58,239 nt of DNA from JBOFLG01 sp051657745 (GCA_051657745.1 JBOFLG010000103.1:1-58239), one strand, 5' to 3'. Counted from the stretch's first letter, positions 8,799-17,253 are shown. Notes: generated by a model not told the origin, from the letters alone. A program made the numbers and translations.

Positions 8799-9362
8799 TC
8801 AGTCGCGGGTGGCGAGCCACTCCTCGCGCGTGAGCTCGGCGAGGAACTCGCCTTGCTCGGCTCCCGGCAGGGGTTCGTCCCACTCACGGTGCTCGATCCC
8901 GGTGTGGCGCAACCCGAGTTTCGTGATGACCGCCCGGCTGGCGAGGTTGACCGTCATCGTCTCGGCGACAACTCGCTCGAGGCCCACGGCGCCGAAGCCG
9001 TGGTCGAGCACCGCCCGCGCACCTTCGGTGGCTAGTCCGCGGCCCCATGCCCACGGATGCAGACGCCAGCCGATCTCGGCCAGCCCAGGTCCGTGGGGAA
9101 CGAGCAGCCACCAGCCGACGAACCGGTGCTCCTCGTGTCCGGCCCAGTAGCCCAGGCCCATCGCGTCGTGCGCCGGGTCGAGCCGTGCGAACGTGCGATC
9201 CCGCGCGTCGGCGGCGGTCCGCGGCCGGTCGAGGTAGCGCATCACCGCAGGGTCCGCGTCGAGCGCCTCGAGCTCGGCGAGATCGTCCCACACCAGCGGC
9301 CGCAGCGCGAGACGCGCGGTCGTGAGCACCGGACGTCCTCGCGGCGGTCGTCGAGGCGTCAC
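8799..9362 (-). CDS. GNAT N-acetyltransferase, RimJ/RimL-like
   Basis: 187 residues with the Acetyltransf_3 pattern: LTTARLALRPLVWDD near residues 13-27, FVGWWLL at 81-87, and the acetyl-CoA loop WGRGLATEGARAVLDHGF at 106-123, followed by LERVVAETMTVNLASRAV typical of RimJ/RimL and streptothricin-like members. It probably acetylates an amino group of a protein N-terminus or a small molecule; the substrate is not evident. The GTG start at 9362 is preceded on the minus strand by TACGGT, six bases away, implying a leaderless mRNA. It converges on tuf across a shared terminator. Confidence 0.85.
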   Translation of the reverse strand: MTPRRPPRGRPVLTTARLALRPLVWDDLAELEALDADPAVMRYLDRPRTAADARDRTFARLDPAHDAMGLGYWAGHEEHRFVGWWLLVPHGPGLAEIGWRLHPWAWGRGLATEGARAVLDHGFGAVGLERVVAETMTVNLASRAVITKLGLRHTGIEHREWDEPLPGAEQGEFLAELTREEWLATRD

Positions 9363-9368
9363 GCCGCA

Positions 9369-9374
9369 ACCGTA
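9369..9374 (-). promoter_or_regulatory. -10 box for leaderless GNAT mRNA
   Basis: Minus-strand TACGGT is six bases from the GTG start at 9362, so transcription would begin at or within a base or two of the start codon. Confidence 0.5.
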
Positions 9375-9407
9375 CCGAGAACGGTGGCGGGCTCGGCGAG
9401 CAGCGGG

Positions 9408-9695
9408 TCACGCACTCGGCGGACCGCTGGGGACGTGCCGGATGCGGGGTCGCGCGCCGTGGTAGTCGAACGTGTGGATGAGCCGGCCGTGGCGCACCGA
9501 GCCCTCCGGGGTGCACCTCCACTCATCGGCGACGAGCTCTCGCGCCGATGCGCTCGACGTTTCAGCCGGCGAATAGCCGGACGGGACGCTGGCATCCGCG
9601 ACACCGATCCCGAGGGCCCTCGTGTCGAGGTGTGCGGAGACGGGGAGCGGAAGGAATCGCTTCTCGATTTGGTTGCCTGAGGCTGGCTCTGGCAC
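9408..9695 (-). CDS. Hypothetical 95-residue protein (doubtful)
   Basis: A GTG-started frame of 95 residues with third codon positions that look richer in G and C (about 80 percent by eye) than random frames here. The C-terminal half (VADEWRCTPEGSVRHGRLIH) reads like protein, the N-terminal half less so. No family is recognised, and no ribosome-binding site or leaderless -10 box stands out. It lies between the GNAT gene and the S10 operon leader and may be a remnant or spurious. Confidence 0.25.
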   Translation of the reverse strand: MPEPASGNQIEKRFLPLPVSAHLDTRALGIGVADASVPSGYSPAETSSASARELVADEWRCTPEGSVRHGRLIHTFDYHGARPRIRHVPSGPPSA

Positions 9696-9965
9696 ACTTG
9701 CCAGGTTGCTTGGCGAGCGTCATTGGTCTCCGGACTGGAGGCGCCCACCGCGGCGAGACTACTGAACCGCCATCGTCGGCGGGGCGGCTCGCTGGCGAAG
9801 TGCCAGGCCCCGGTTCCACCGGAACACCAGACTTGTTTCTCGACGACACGGGAGATCGTGTGTCGAGGAGATGCGGAGCGAGGGCGACACGCCCGACCTC
9901 GGGGGTCGGTGTGACAACGGGCCGGCACCGACGTAATTGACGGCGAGAGAGAGACGGAACGTCAG
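9696..9965 (+). promoter_or_regulatory. Upstream region of the S10 operon
   Basis: These 270 bases before rpsJ must contain the S10 operon promoter and leader. I see no single convincing -35/-10 pair and no confident regulatory RNA. A GAGAGAGA purine tract just before the rpsJ ATG can serve as the ribosome-binding site. Confidence 0.3.
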
Positions 9966-10274
9966 ATGGCGGGACAGAAGATCCGCATCCGCTTGAAGTC
10001 GTACGACCACGAGGTCATCGACAGTTCGGCGCGCAAGATCGTCGACACGGTGACTCGGGCTGGTGCGACCGTGGTCGGGCCCGTGCCGCTGCCGACGGAG
10101 AAGAACGTGTTCTGCGTCATCCGGTCGCCGCACAAGTACAAAGACAGCCGTGAGCACTTCGAGATGCGCACTCACAAGCGCCTCATCGACATCATCGACC
10201 CGACGCCCAAGGCCGTCGACTCGCTGATGCGCCTCGATCTTCCGGCTGACGTCAACATCGAAATCAAGCTCTGA
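9966..10274 (+). CDS. rpsJ: 30S ribosomal protein S10
   Basis: 102 residues, standard length: MAGQKIRIRLKSYDHEVID, with TRAGATVVGPVPLPTEK and SPHKYKDSREHFEMRTHKR. S10 is a head-domain protein and, as NusE, also part of antitermination complexes. It is the first gene of the S10 operon, 8 bases before rplC. Confidence 0.98.
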   Translation: MAGQKIRIRLKSYDHEVIDSSARKIVDTVTRAGATVVGPVPLPTEKNVFCVIRSPHKYKDSREHFEMRTHKRLIDIIDPTPKAVDSLMRLDLPADVNIEIKL

Positions 10275-10282
10275 GGCTCGCA

Positions 10283-10939
10283 ATGACCACAACTGCCACG
10301 AAGACCCAAAAAGGTCTGCTGGGCACCAAGCTCGGCATGACCCAGGTATGGGACGAGAACAACCGGCTGGTGCCGGTCACCGTCATCCAGGCTGGCCCGA
10401 ACGTTGTCACGCAGGTGCGCGATGCCGACGCTGACGGCTATGCCGCTGTGCAACTCGGATACGGAGCGATCGACCCTCGCAAGGTCACCAAGCCTCTGGC
10501 CGGGCACTTCGACAAGGCGGGGGTCACCCCGCGCCGATTCATGATCGAGGTGCGAACGGCGGATGCCGCCGACTACACGCTTGGACAGGAGCTTGGCCCA
10601 GACACCTTTGAGGTCGGCGAGGCCGTCGATGTCACCGGCCGGACCAAGGGCAAAGGGTTCGCGGGGGTGATGAAGCGGCACGGCTTCAAGGGCGTCTCTG
10701 CATCGCATGGCGCCCACCGCAACCACCGGAAGCCCGGCTCGATTGGTGGCTGCGCCACCCCAGGTCGCGTGTTCAAAGGCATGCGGATGGCCGGTCGTAT
10801 GGGTGGCGTACGTCAGACGACTCAGAACCTCACGGTCCACGCCGTCGATCTCGACAGAGGCCTCTTGCTTATTAAGGGCGCAGTTCCCGGACCACGTGGA
10901 GCGGTGGTTCTCGTCCGTACCGCCGCGAAGGGAGTCTGA
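10283..10939 (+). CDS. rplC: 50S ribosomal protein L3
   Basis: 218 residues. The N-terminal GLLGTKLGMTQVWDE, the tryptophan-loop region GVMKRHGFKGVSASHGAHRNHRKPGSIGG and the C-terminal GAVPGPRGAVV are all present. L3 is an early assembly protein whose loop approaches the peptidyl-transferase centre. It starts 8 bases after rpsJ and ends five bases before rplD. Confidence 0.98.
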   Translation: MTTTATKTQKGLLGTKLGMTQVWDENNRLVPVTVIQAGPNVVTQVRDADADGYAAVQLGYGAIDPRKVTKPLAGHFDKAGVTPRRFMIEVRTADAADYTLGQELGPDTFEVGEAVDVTGRTKGKGFAGVMKRHGFKGVSASHGAHRNHRKPGSIGGCATPGRVFKGMRMAGRMGGVRQTTQNLTVHAVDLDRGLLLIKGAVPGPRGAVVLVRTAAKGV

Positions 10940-10944
10940 GCCGG

Positions 10945-11904
10945 ATGGCGACCCGTAGCACTCTCACTGTCGATTTTCCGTCGGAGATCTTCGACGTTCA
11001 GACCAATGTTCCATTGATCCATCAGGTGGTTGTCGCTCAGTTGGCTGCCGCCCGCCAGGGCACCCACGCGACGAAGACTCGCGGCGAGGTGCGCGGCGGT
11101 GGACGTAAGCCGTATCGCCAGAAAGGCACCGGGAGGGCACGCCAGGGTTCGACCCGGGCGCCTCAGTTCGTCGGTGGTGGGACAGTGCACGGCCCGCAGC
11201 CGCGCGACTACAGCCAGCGCACTCCGAAGAAGATGAAAGCTGCCGCGTTGCGTGGTGCGCTATCCGATCGCGCCCGTCACGAGCGAATCCACGTGGTGTC
11301 GTCCATCGCGGGCGGCGAGGTGCCTTCCACGAAGGAGGCAACTGCGCTTCTCGGTGCGCTCACTGAGCGCACGAACGTACTCGTAGTGCTCGACCGTAGT
11401 GACGTTGTGTCTTTGAAGTCGGTCCGCAACATTGAGAACGTCCACGTACTCGCGGTCGACCAACTCAACACCTACGACGTGCTGTGCGCTGACGACATTG
11501 TGTTTACCAAGGCGGCCTTCGACACTCTGATCGGAGCCGACCCGCAGGCTGTTGTTGCGGACACCGACGGCGTTGTGGAGCCGATCGAGGGCGAGTTGCC
11601 GAGTTCCGAGGAGGTGCCACGAGCCGCGGCTGAGCTTCCCGCCGGCGCGGCGGCGGCACATCGCGACGGTTCTGCGCCCGAGGGTTACACGGTCAAGGGA
11701 AATGGCGATTCCGGCCTCTATCACCTCCCCGGTGGCCGTTGGTACGAGTCCACGGTGGCTGAATTTTGGTTCGAGGACGAGTCTGCGGCCCAGGCCGCAG
11801 GCTTTATGAAGGCTGGAACCAGGAAAAAGTCGACCGACAACGCACTCGTCTCCGACGACGCAGTCGTGACTGCTGACACAGACAACCGGGAGGAGACCAA
11901 ATGA
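10945..11904 (+). CDS. rplD: 50S ribosomal protein L4 with an extra C-terminal domain
   Basis: 319 residues against roughly 200-225 for ordinary L4. Residues 1 to about 212 are a complete L4, including the tunnel loop GGGRKPYRQKGTGRARQGSTRAPQFVGGG (only its position matters: about residues 51-79) and the closing VFTKAAFDTL. An acidic linker follows, then an extra domain at 241-287 (DGSAPEGYTVKGN to AAQAAGF) that is about 70 percent identical to one at the C-terminus of L17 in this window, then a charged tail. L4 shapes the exit tunnel and in some bacteria represses the S10 operon. The stop overlaps the rplW start (ATGA). The role of the added domain is unknown. Confidence 0.95.
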   Translation: MATRSTLTVDFPSEIFDVQTNVPLIHQVVVAQLAAARQGTHATKTRGEVRGGGRKPYRQKGTGRARQGSTRAPQFVGGGTVHGPQPRDYSQRTPKKMKAAALRGALSDRARHERIHVVSSIAGGEVPSTKEATALLGALTERTNVLVVLDRSDVVSLKSVRNIENVHVLAVDQLNTYDVLCADDIVFTKAAFDTLIGADPQAVVADTDGVVEPIEGELPSSEEVPRAAAELPAGAAAAHRDGSAPEGYTVKGNGDSGLYHLPGGRWYESTVAEFWFEDESAAQAAGFMKAGTRKKSTDNALVSDDAVVTADTDNREETK

Positions 11905-12209
11905 CCCAGGGCAAGAATCCCCGCGACATCCTGATCGCTCCGGTCGTCTCCGAGAAAAGTTACGGCCTGCTCGACGAAGGTAAGTACACATTCGTTGTGG
12001 ACCCCCGGTCGAACAAGACCGAGATCAAGATCGCCGTCGAGAAGGTTTTTGGGGTCAAGGTCGACTCGGTGCACACACTTAACCGGCGTGGGAAAACCCG
12101 ACGCACTCGCTTCGGCACCGGCAAGCGCAAGGACACCAAGCGCGCGATCGTCACGCTTCGCGAAGGATCGATCGACATCTTCGGCAGCGCTGGCGTCCGA
12201 GGAAGCTGA
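11901..12209 (+). CDS. rplW: 50S ribosomal protein L23
   Basis: 102 residues: PRDILIAPVVSEKSYGLL, FVVDPRSNKTEIKIAVEKVFGV and the basic loop NRRGKTRRTRFGTGKRKDTKR. L23 lies at the tunnel exit and docks trigger factor and SRP. A GGGAGGAG ribosome-binding site inside the rplD end precedes the ATG, which overlaps the rplD stop. Confidence 0.97.
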   Translation: MTQGKNPRDILIAPVVSEKSYGLLDEGKYTFVVDPRSNKTEIKIAVEKVFGVKVDSVHTLNRRGKTRRTRFGTGKRKDTKRAIVTLREGSIDIFGSAGVRGS

Positions 12210-12221
12210 GGAACGACAACT

Positions 12222-13058
12222 ATGGGTATTCGCAAATATAAGCCAACGACGCCGGGGCGTCGCGGGTCGAGTGTGGCCGACTTCGTCGAAGTCACCCGAA
12301 CGACCCCGGAGAAGTCTCTGGTCCGTCCGCTGACAAAGAGTGGCGGCCGCAACAACAACGGCCGGATCACCACCCGCCACATAGGTGGCGGCCACAAGCG
12401 CGCGTATCGGGTCATCGACTTCCGGCGCCACGACAAAGACGGTGTGCCAGCGAAGGTCGCACACATCGAGTACGACCCCAACCGCACGGCACGTATTGCG
12501 TTGCTGCACTACGCCGACGGCGAGAAGCGGTACATCCTCGCGCCGCGAGGTCTCGAGCAAGGCATGCCGATCGAGAACGGCCCTGGTGCCGATATCAAGC
12601 CCGGCAACAGCCTTCCATTGCGCAACATCCCCACCGGCACGGTTGTTCACGCTGTTGAACTTCGGCCTGGAGGTGGCGCGAAGATCGCCCGCTCAGCAGG
12701 GGTTCGGGTCCAGCTTGTCGCCAAGGACGGGCCATACGCCCAGTTGCGGATGCCGTCCGGCGAGATTCGCAACGTCGATGCACGCTGCCGCGCCACGGTT
12801 GGCGAGGTCGGCAATGCTGAGCAATCGAACATCAACTGGGGCAAGGCTGGCCGCATGCGCTGGAAGGGCAAGCGGCCGACGGTCCGTGGCGTCGTGATGA
12901 ACCCGGTCGACCATCCCCATGGTGGTGGTGAGGGACGCACGTCCGGCGGTCGACACCCGGTTTCACCATGGGGTCAGCCTGAGGGCCGCACCCGTCGTCC
13001 CGGCCGGCCGAGCGACAAGCTCATCGTCCGCCGTCGCCGCACCGGCAAGAAGCGTTGA
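12222..13058 (+). CDS. rplB: 50S ribosomal protein L2
   Basis: 278 residues. It begins MGIRKYKPTTPGRRG and keeps the RNA-binding core and the C-terminal VMNPVDHPHGGGEGRTSGGRHPVSPWG region carrying the conserved histidine near the peptidyl-transferase centre. L2 is needed for subunit association and tRNA binding. Twelve bases separate it from rplW. Confidence 0.98.
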   Translation: MGIRKYKPTTPGRRGSSVADFVEVTRTTPEKSLVRPLTKSGGRNNNGRITTRHIGGGHKRAYRVIDFRRHDKDGVPAKVAHIEYDPNRTARIALLHYADGEKRYILAPRGLEQGMPIENGPGADIKPGNSLPLRNIPTGTVVHAVELRPGGGAKIARSAGVRVQLVAKDGPYAQLRMPSGEIRNVDARCRATVGEVGNAEQSNINWGKAGRMRWKGKRPTVRGVVMNPVDHPHGGGEGRTSGGRHPVSPWGQPEGRTRRPGRPSDKLIVRRRRTGKKR

Positions 13059-13073
13059 CAGGAGTAGTGGCAC

Positions 13074-13355
13074 ATGCCTCGTAGCTTGAAGAAGGGCCCG
13101 TTCATTGACGACCACCTGCAAAAGAAGGTGGACGTCCAGAACGACGCTGGTACGAAGAATGTCATCAAGACGTGGTCGCGGCGCTCGGTCGTCTCGCCCG
13201 ACATGCTCGGGCACACCCTCGCTGTCCACGACGGTCGTAAGCACGTCCCGGTGTTCGTCACGGAGGCGATGGTCGGCCATAAGCTCGGCGAGTTCGCTCC
13301 GACGCGCACCTTCCGAGGCCACGTGAAGGACGACAAGAAGGGACGTCGTCGCTAA
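13074..13355 (+). CDS. rpsS: 30S ribosomal protein S19
   Basis: 93 residues: MPRSLKKGPFIDDHL, then WSRRSVVSPDMLGHTLAVHDGRKHVPVFV and GEFAPTRTFRGH. S19 is in the small-subunit head with S13. An AGGAG ribosome-binding site precedes the ATG. Its stop overlaps rplV by one base (TAATG). Confidence 0.97.
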   Translation: MPRSLKKGPFIDDHLQKKVDVQNDAGTKNVIKTWSRRSVVSPDMLGHTLAVHDGRKHVPVFVTEAMVGHKLGEFAPTRTFRGHVKDDKKGRRR

Positions 13356-13747
13356 TGGCCACCGAGATTTCTGCTACTGGCTCCCGCGCAGTCGCGCGGC
13401 ACGTGCGAATCACCCCGATGAAGGCTCGCCGGGTAGTCGACCTCGTTCGCGGCAAGAATGCGAGGGACGCCGTGTCTGTGTTGCGGTTCGCCCCGCAGAG
13501 CGCCAGCGAACAGGTCCGCAAGGTGCTCGAGTCGGCTATTGCGAATGCGCGGGTTAAGGCGGACCAAGCCGCCGAACGGTTCGACGAGAGTGAGCTCGTG
13601 GTTTCCGAGGCATTTGTTGATGAAGGGCCGACGATGAAGCGGTTCCGTCCACGTGCGCAGGGCAGAGCTAGCCGAATCAACAAGCGCACCAGCCACATCA
13701 CTGTGGTCGTCACCCCGAAGCCCAGCACGAACGGAGGTACCCGCTGA
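13355..13747 (+). CDS. rplV: 50S ribosomal protein L22
   Basis: 130 residues with the globular part (ARHVRITPMKARRVVDLVRG) and the extended beta-hairpin region ending RFRPRAQGRASRINKRTSHITVVV that lines the exit tunnel with L4. The region where macrolide-resistance changes arise looks normal. It overlaps both rpsS and rpsC by one base. Confidence 0.97.
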   Translation: MATEISATGSRAVARHVRITPMKARRVVDLVRGKNARDAVSVLRFAPQSASEQVRKVLESAIANARVKADQAAERFDESELVVSEAFVDEGPTMKRFRPRAQGRASRINKRTSHITVVVTPKPSTNGGTR

Positions 13748-14532
13748 TGGGCCAGAAGGTTAACCCGCACGGCTTCCGCCTGGGCATCACGACGGAGCAC
13801 AAGAGCCGGTGGTTTGCCGACTCGACCAAGCACGGTCAGCGCTATCGCGACTACGTGAAGGAGGACGTCGCGATCCGGAAACTCATGTCCACTGGCATGG
13901 ATCGCGCCGGAATTGCTCGGGTCGACATCGAGCGCACGCGTGATCGGGTTCGAGTTGACATCCACACGGCTCGGCCCGGTATTGTCATTGGCCGTCGTGG
14001 AGCGGAGGCCGACCGCATTCGCGGTGAGTTGGAGAAACTCACTGGTAAGCAGGTTCAGCTCAACATCCTCGAGGTCAAGAACCCCGAACAAGAGGCCCAG
14101 TTGGTCGCTCAGGGTATTGCCGAGCAGTTGTCTGCCCGGGTGTCATTCCGTCGGGCAATGCGTAAGGGGATGCAGTCCGCCACACGTGCTGGCGCCAAGG
14201 GCATCAGGGTCCAGGTTTCGGGCCGGTTGGGTGGCGCCGAGATGAGCCGCACGGAGTTTTACCGTGAAGGCCGGGTGCCACTTCACACCCTTCGTGCGAA
14301 CATCGATTACGGCTTCTACGAGGCCAGGACTACTTTCGGTCGCATCGGTGTGAAGGTGTGGATCTACAAGGGCGACCTGACCGCTCGGGAGCTCGCCGCT
14401 CAACAGGCCACAGCGCCTCGCCAGGGTCGTGGCCCACGTCGTGATGGCGCTGACCGTCCTGCTCGTGCCCGGCGTACCGACGCGCCGGCTGTTGCCGAGT
14501 CCGCCGCGCCAGCGGCCACCGAGGAGGGCTGA
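13747..14532 (+). CDS. rpsC: 30S ribosomal protein S3
   Basis: 261 residues. It has MGQKVNPHGFRLGI, a KH domain with PGIVIGRRGAEADRIR, and the C-terminal domain with GRLGGAEMSRTEFYREGRVPLHTLRA. S3 forms part of the mRNA entry channel and helicase site. A low-complexity basic and Ala/Pro-rich tail of about 45 residues follows the S3 core, as in many actinobacteria. Three bases separate it from rplP. Confidence 0.97.
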   Translation: MGQKVNPHGFRLGITTEHKSRWFADSTKHGQRYRDYVKEDVAIRKLMSTGMDRAGIARVDIERTRDRVRVDIHTARPGIVIGRRGAEADRIRGELEKLTGKQVQLNILEVKNPEQEAQLVAQGIAEQLSARVSFRRAMRKGMQSATRAGAKGIRVQVSGRLGGAEMSRTEFYREGRVPLHTLRANIDYGFYEARTTFGRIGVKVWIYKGDLTARELAAQQATAPRQGRGPRRDGADRPARARRTDAPAVAESAAPAATEEG

Positions 14533-14535
14533 GTC

Positions 14536-14955
14536 ATGTTGATCCCCCGTCGAGTCAAGCATCGCAAGCAGCACCACCCCGGGCGTTCTGGCGCAGCCAA
14601 GGGCGGCACGGCCGTAGCGTTTGGTGACTACGGAATTCAAGCTCTTGAGCCCGCCTATGTGACCAACCGGCAGATCGAGTCCGCCCGTATCGCGATGACC
14701 CGTTACATCAAACGTGGCGGCAAAGTGTGGATCAACATCTATCCGGATCGCCCGCTGACCAAGAAGCCGGCCGAGACCCGCATGGGTTCCGGCAAGGGGT
14801 CGCCTGAGTGGTGGATCGCCAACGTCAAACCTGGGCGAGTGATGTTCGAGCTCTCGGGCGTCTCGGAGGAGATCGCGCGTGAGGCGCTGCGGCTCGCGAT
14901 GCACAAGTTGCCGATGAAGTGCCGCTTCGTTCGGCGTGAAGGTGGTGACTTCTGA
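14536..14955 (+). CDS. rplP: 50S ribosomal protein L16
   Basis: 139 residues beginning MLIPRRVKHRKQHHPGRSG, with RKWINIYPD-type sequence (KVWINIYPDRPLTKKPAETRMG) and GSGKGSPEWWIANVKPG near the tRNA-contacting loop. L16 helps organise the A-site region of the large subunit. The ATG follows rpsC by three bases and the stop overlaps rpmC by one base. Confidence 0.97.
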   Translation: MLIPRRVKHRKQHHPGRSGAAKGGTAVAFGDYGIQALEPAYVTNRQIESARIAMTRYIKRGGKVWINIYPDRPLTKKPAETRMGSGKGSPEWWIANVKPGRVMFELSGVSEEIAREALRLAMHKLPMKCRFVRREGGDF

Positions 14956-15191
14956 TGGCTGTCGGTTCGAAGGACTTGACCTCGAAGGAGTTGCGGGGTC
15001 TCGACGACGAGCGTCTCGTCGATGAACTCCGCAAGGCGAAGGAGGAACTGTTTAACCTGCGGTTCCAGTCGGCCACCGGACAGTTGGACAACCATGGCCG
15101 GCTGCGCGCCGTGCGCAAGGACATCGCCCGCATCTACACCGAGATGCGTGAGCGCGAGCTCGGCATCGGCGTGAAAGGTGTGGCCCAGTGA
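14955..15191 (+). CDS. rpmC: 50S ribosomal protein L29
   Basis: 78 residues of mostly helical sequence: LTSKELRGLDDERLVDELRKAKEELFNLRFQ, then the conserved ATGQLDNHGRLRAVRKDIARIYT. L29 sits beside L23 at the tunnel exit. It overlaps rplP by one base and rpsQ by four. Confidence 0.96.
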   Translation: MAVGSKDLTSKELRGLDDERLVDELRKAKEELFNLRFQSATGQLDNHGRLRAVRKDIARIYTEMRERELGIGVKGVAQ

Positions 15192-15487
15192 GTGAGACCA
15201 CGAAGGACGAGAACGTGACCGTACCGCAGGCCACGGACCGCAACGACCGTAAGACCCGCCAGGGCTACGTCGTCAGCGACAAGATGAGTAAGACGGTGGT
15301 TGTCGAGGTCGAGGACCGAGTCAAGCACGCGCTGTACGGCAAGGTCATGCGACGGACCAGCAAGGTCAAGGCACACGACGAGCAGAACGATGCCGGTGTG
15401 GGTGACCGCGTGCTCATCATGGAGACTCGCCCGCTGTCGGCCACGAAGCGCTGGCGCGTCGTGGAGATATTGGAGAAGGCCAAGTGA
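15188..15487 (+). CDS. rpsQ: 30S ribosomal protein S17
   Basis: 99 residues from a GTG overlapping the rpmC stop. After a short acidic N-terminal extension it shows the S17 OB-fold: RKTRQGYVVSDKMSKTVVVEVEDRVKHALYGKVMRRTSKVKAHDE, ending SATKRWRVVEILEKAK. It is the last gene of the S10 operon; a 124-base gap follows before rplN. Confidence 0.96.
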   Translation: MSETTKDENVTVPQATDRNDRKTRQGYVVSDKMSKTVVVEVEDRVKHALYGKVMRRTSKVKAHDEQNDAGVGDRVLIMETRPLSATKRWRVVEILEKAK

Positions 15488-15526
15488 TCGGACGAGTGTC
15501 GAGCGGGGTCAGCCTCGTTCGTCCGA
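15488..15526 (+). terminator. Hairpin between the S10 and spc operons
   Basis: Perfect 8-bp arms (15488-15495 with 15519-15526) start at the rpsQ stop and enclose 23 bases. No T-run follows. It may be a weak terminator or processing site; the rest of the 124-base gap holds no gene and no clear promoter. Confidence 0.35.
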
Positions 15527-15611
15527 GCAGCGAGTCCGTCCTGGTGACCCAGGCCCCGTGCCTCGCCGGAGAAGCAGTTGGCCTGTGCCGTTCCCTCACC
15601 GGAGGTGTGAA

Positions 15612-15980
15612 GTGATTCAGCAGGAGTCCCGGGTGCGCGTCGCCGACAACACCGGCGCTAAGGAAATTCTCTGCATTCGAGTGCTCGGTGGTTCCGGTCG
15701 GAGGTACGCCGGCATCGGTGACACGATCGTCGCCACGGTCAAGGACGCGATCCCAGGCGGCAACGTCAAGAAGGGCGACGTCGTCAAGGCCGTCATCGTC
15801 CGCACGACCAAGGAGCGTCGGCGTGCCGACGGGTCATACATCAAGTTTGACGAGAATGCTGCGGTCATCCTCAGGACTGACGGAGACCCACGTGGCACCC
15901 GAATCTTCGGCCCGGTCGGACGCGAACTGCGGGAGAAGCGCTTCATGAAGATCATCAGCCTCGCCCCGGAGGTGCTTTAA
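15612..15980 (+). CDS. rplN: 50S ribosomal protein L14
   Basis: 122 residues, exactly the family length, from a GTG at 15612 with GGAGG about 7 bases upstream; the frame runs further upstream but the conserved IQQESRVRVADNTGAK fixes the start. It ends REKRFMKIISLAPEVL. L14 lies at the subunit interface and contacts L19. It opens the spc operon and is three bases from rplX. Confidence 0.97.
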   Translation: MIQQESRVRVADNTGAKEILCIRVLGGSGRRYAGIGDTIVATVKDAIPGGNVKKGDVVKAVIVRTTKERRRADGSYIKFDENAAVILRTDGDPRGTRIFGPVGRELREKRFMKIISLAPEVL

Positions 15981-15983
15981 GTC

Positions 15984-16331
15984 ATGCCGTCGACGAAGAT
16001 CAAGAAGGGTGACACCGTGCAGGTGCTCACCGGTAAAGACAAGGGAAGCACCGGGAAGGTTATTGCGGTTGACCGCGAGCGGGGCCGTGTGACTGTCGAG
16101 GGCGTGGGCCGAGTCACCCGGCACACCAAGGCTGGCCAGAGCGGGCGCGGCAGCCGCACCGGCGGATTGGTCGTTCAGGAGGCGTCGGTGCATGCCAGCA
16201 ACGTCGCTGTGGTGGACCCCTCGGACAAGAAGCCGACCCGGATCAAGACTCGTGTCGAAACGGTCGAACGAGACGGTCGGGCGAAGAAGAGCCGCGTTCG
16301 AGTGGGCGTGCGCTCCGGTAAGGACCTGTGA
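15984..16331 (+). CDS. rplX: 50S ribosomal protein L24
   Basis: 115 residues with the KOW motif region KKGDTVQVLTGKDKGSTGKVIAVDRERGRVTVEGV near the N-terminus and the conserved GGLVVQEASVHASNVAVVDP. L24 is an assembly initiator near the tunnel exit. It ends beside the rplE start. Confidence 0.97.
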   Translation: MPSTKIKKGDTVQVLTGKDKGSTGKVIAVDRERGRVTVEGVGRVTRHTKAGQSGRGSRTGGLVVQEASVHASNVAVVDPSDKKPTRIKTRVETVERDGRAKKSRVRVGVRSGKDL

Positions 16332-16336
16332 GAGAG

Positions 16337-16897
16337 ATGGCAGACACCGCAACCATTCCGCGCCTGAAGACGCGCTATCGGGATGAAGTCAAGGGCTTGC
16401 TCAAGGACCAGTTCGGCTACCCGAACGTCATGGAGGTTCCTGGCGTCCTCAAGGTCGTCGTCAACATGGGCGTCGGAGATGCCGCCAAGGACAGCAAACT
16501 GATCGATGGCGCGGTCCGTGACCTCACCGCGATCACCGGGCAGAAGCCGGTGGTCACCCGTGCCCGCAAGTCGATCGCCCAGTTCAAGTTGCGCGAAGGG
16601 ATGCCGATTGGCACCCACGCGACGTTGCGCGGGGACCGTATGTGGGAGTTTCTGGACCGACTAGTCACCGTTGCCCTCCCGCGGATCCGTGACTTCCGTG
16701 GTCTGTCGCCACGACAGTTCGACGGCCACGGCAACTACACGTTCGGCCTCACCGAACAGTCAATGTTCCATGAGATCGACCAGGATCGTATCGACCGGGT
16801 TCGTGGCATGGACATCACGGTTGTGACGACCGCGACTAACGACGACGAGGGCCGCGCGCTGCTTAAAGCGCTCGGCTTTCCGTTCAAGGAGATCTGA
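16337..16897 (+). CDS. rplE: 50S ribosomal protein L5
   Basis: About 186 residues from the ATG at 16337. A GTG at 16328, overlapping the rplX stop, would add three residues. Conserved segments include PRLKTRYRDEV, VLKVVVNMGVGDA, ITGQKPVVTRARKSIAQFKLREGMPIG and GLTEQSMFHEID. L5 binds 5S rRNA and contacts P-site tRNA. Confidence 0.96.
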   Translation: MADTATIPRLKTRYRDEVKGLLKDQFGYPNVMEVPGVLKVVVNMGVGDAAKDSKLIDGAVRDLTAITGQKPVVTRARKSIAQFKLREGMPIGTHATLRGDRMWEFLDRLVTVALPRIRDFRGLSPRQFDGHGNYTFGLTEQSMFHEIDQDRIDRVRGMDITVVTTATNDDEGRALLKALGFPFKEI

Positions 16898-16899
16898 GC

Positions 16900-17085
16900 A
16901 TGGCCAAGACCGCACTCGTCAACAAGGCGAACAAGGCCCCGAAGTTCAAGGTCCGCGGGTATACGCGGTGCCAGCGCTGTGGCCGCCCACACTCGGTCTA
17001 TCGCAAGTTCGGTCTTTGCCGGATCTGCCTTCGGGAGATGGCGCACCGGGGTGAACTCCCCGGGGTGACCAAATCCAGTTGGTAG
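16900..17085 (+). CDS. rpsZ: 30S ribosomal protein S14, zinc-binding type Z
   Basis: 61 residues with two CxxC pairs, CQRC at about 24-27 and CRIC at about 40-43, which bind zinc. This short C-plus form contrasts with the ~100-residue zinc-free paralogue used during zinc limitation in many actinobacteria; no such paralogue lies in this window. It follows rplE by two bases. A 168-base gap without recognisable features separates it from rpsH. Confidence 0.97.
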   Translation: MAKTALVNKANKAPKFKVRGYTRCQRCGRPHSVYRKFGLCRICLREMAHRGELPGVTKSSW

Positions 17086-17253
17086 TTCATGGGCAGTTCG
17101 CGCTTCTGGATTAGGGCCGCCCGGGTTCTCGCCGACTAGCTTCTCGCATCCGGTTGCATCACTTCAGACCATCACCACCCAGACGATCTACATCGCAGGT
17201 CCGTTCGGCCCCAGGCTCGGAGGAAACCGCGGTGAGGAAGGGCATGAAGCCCA

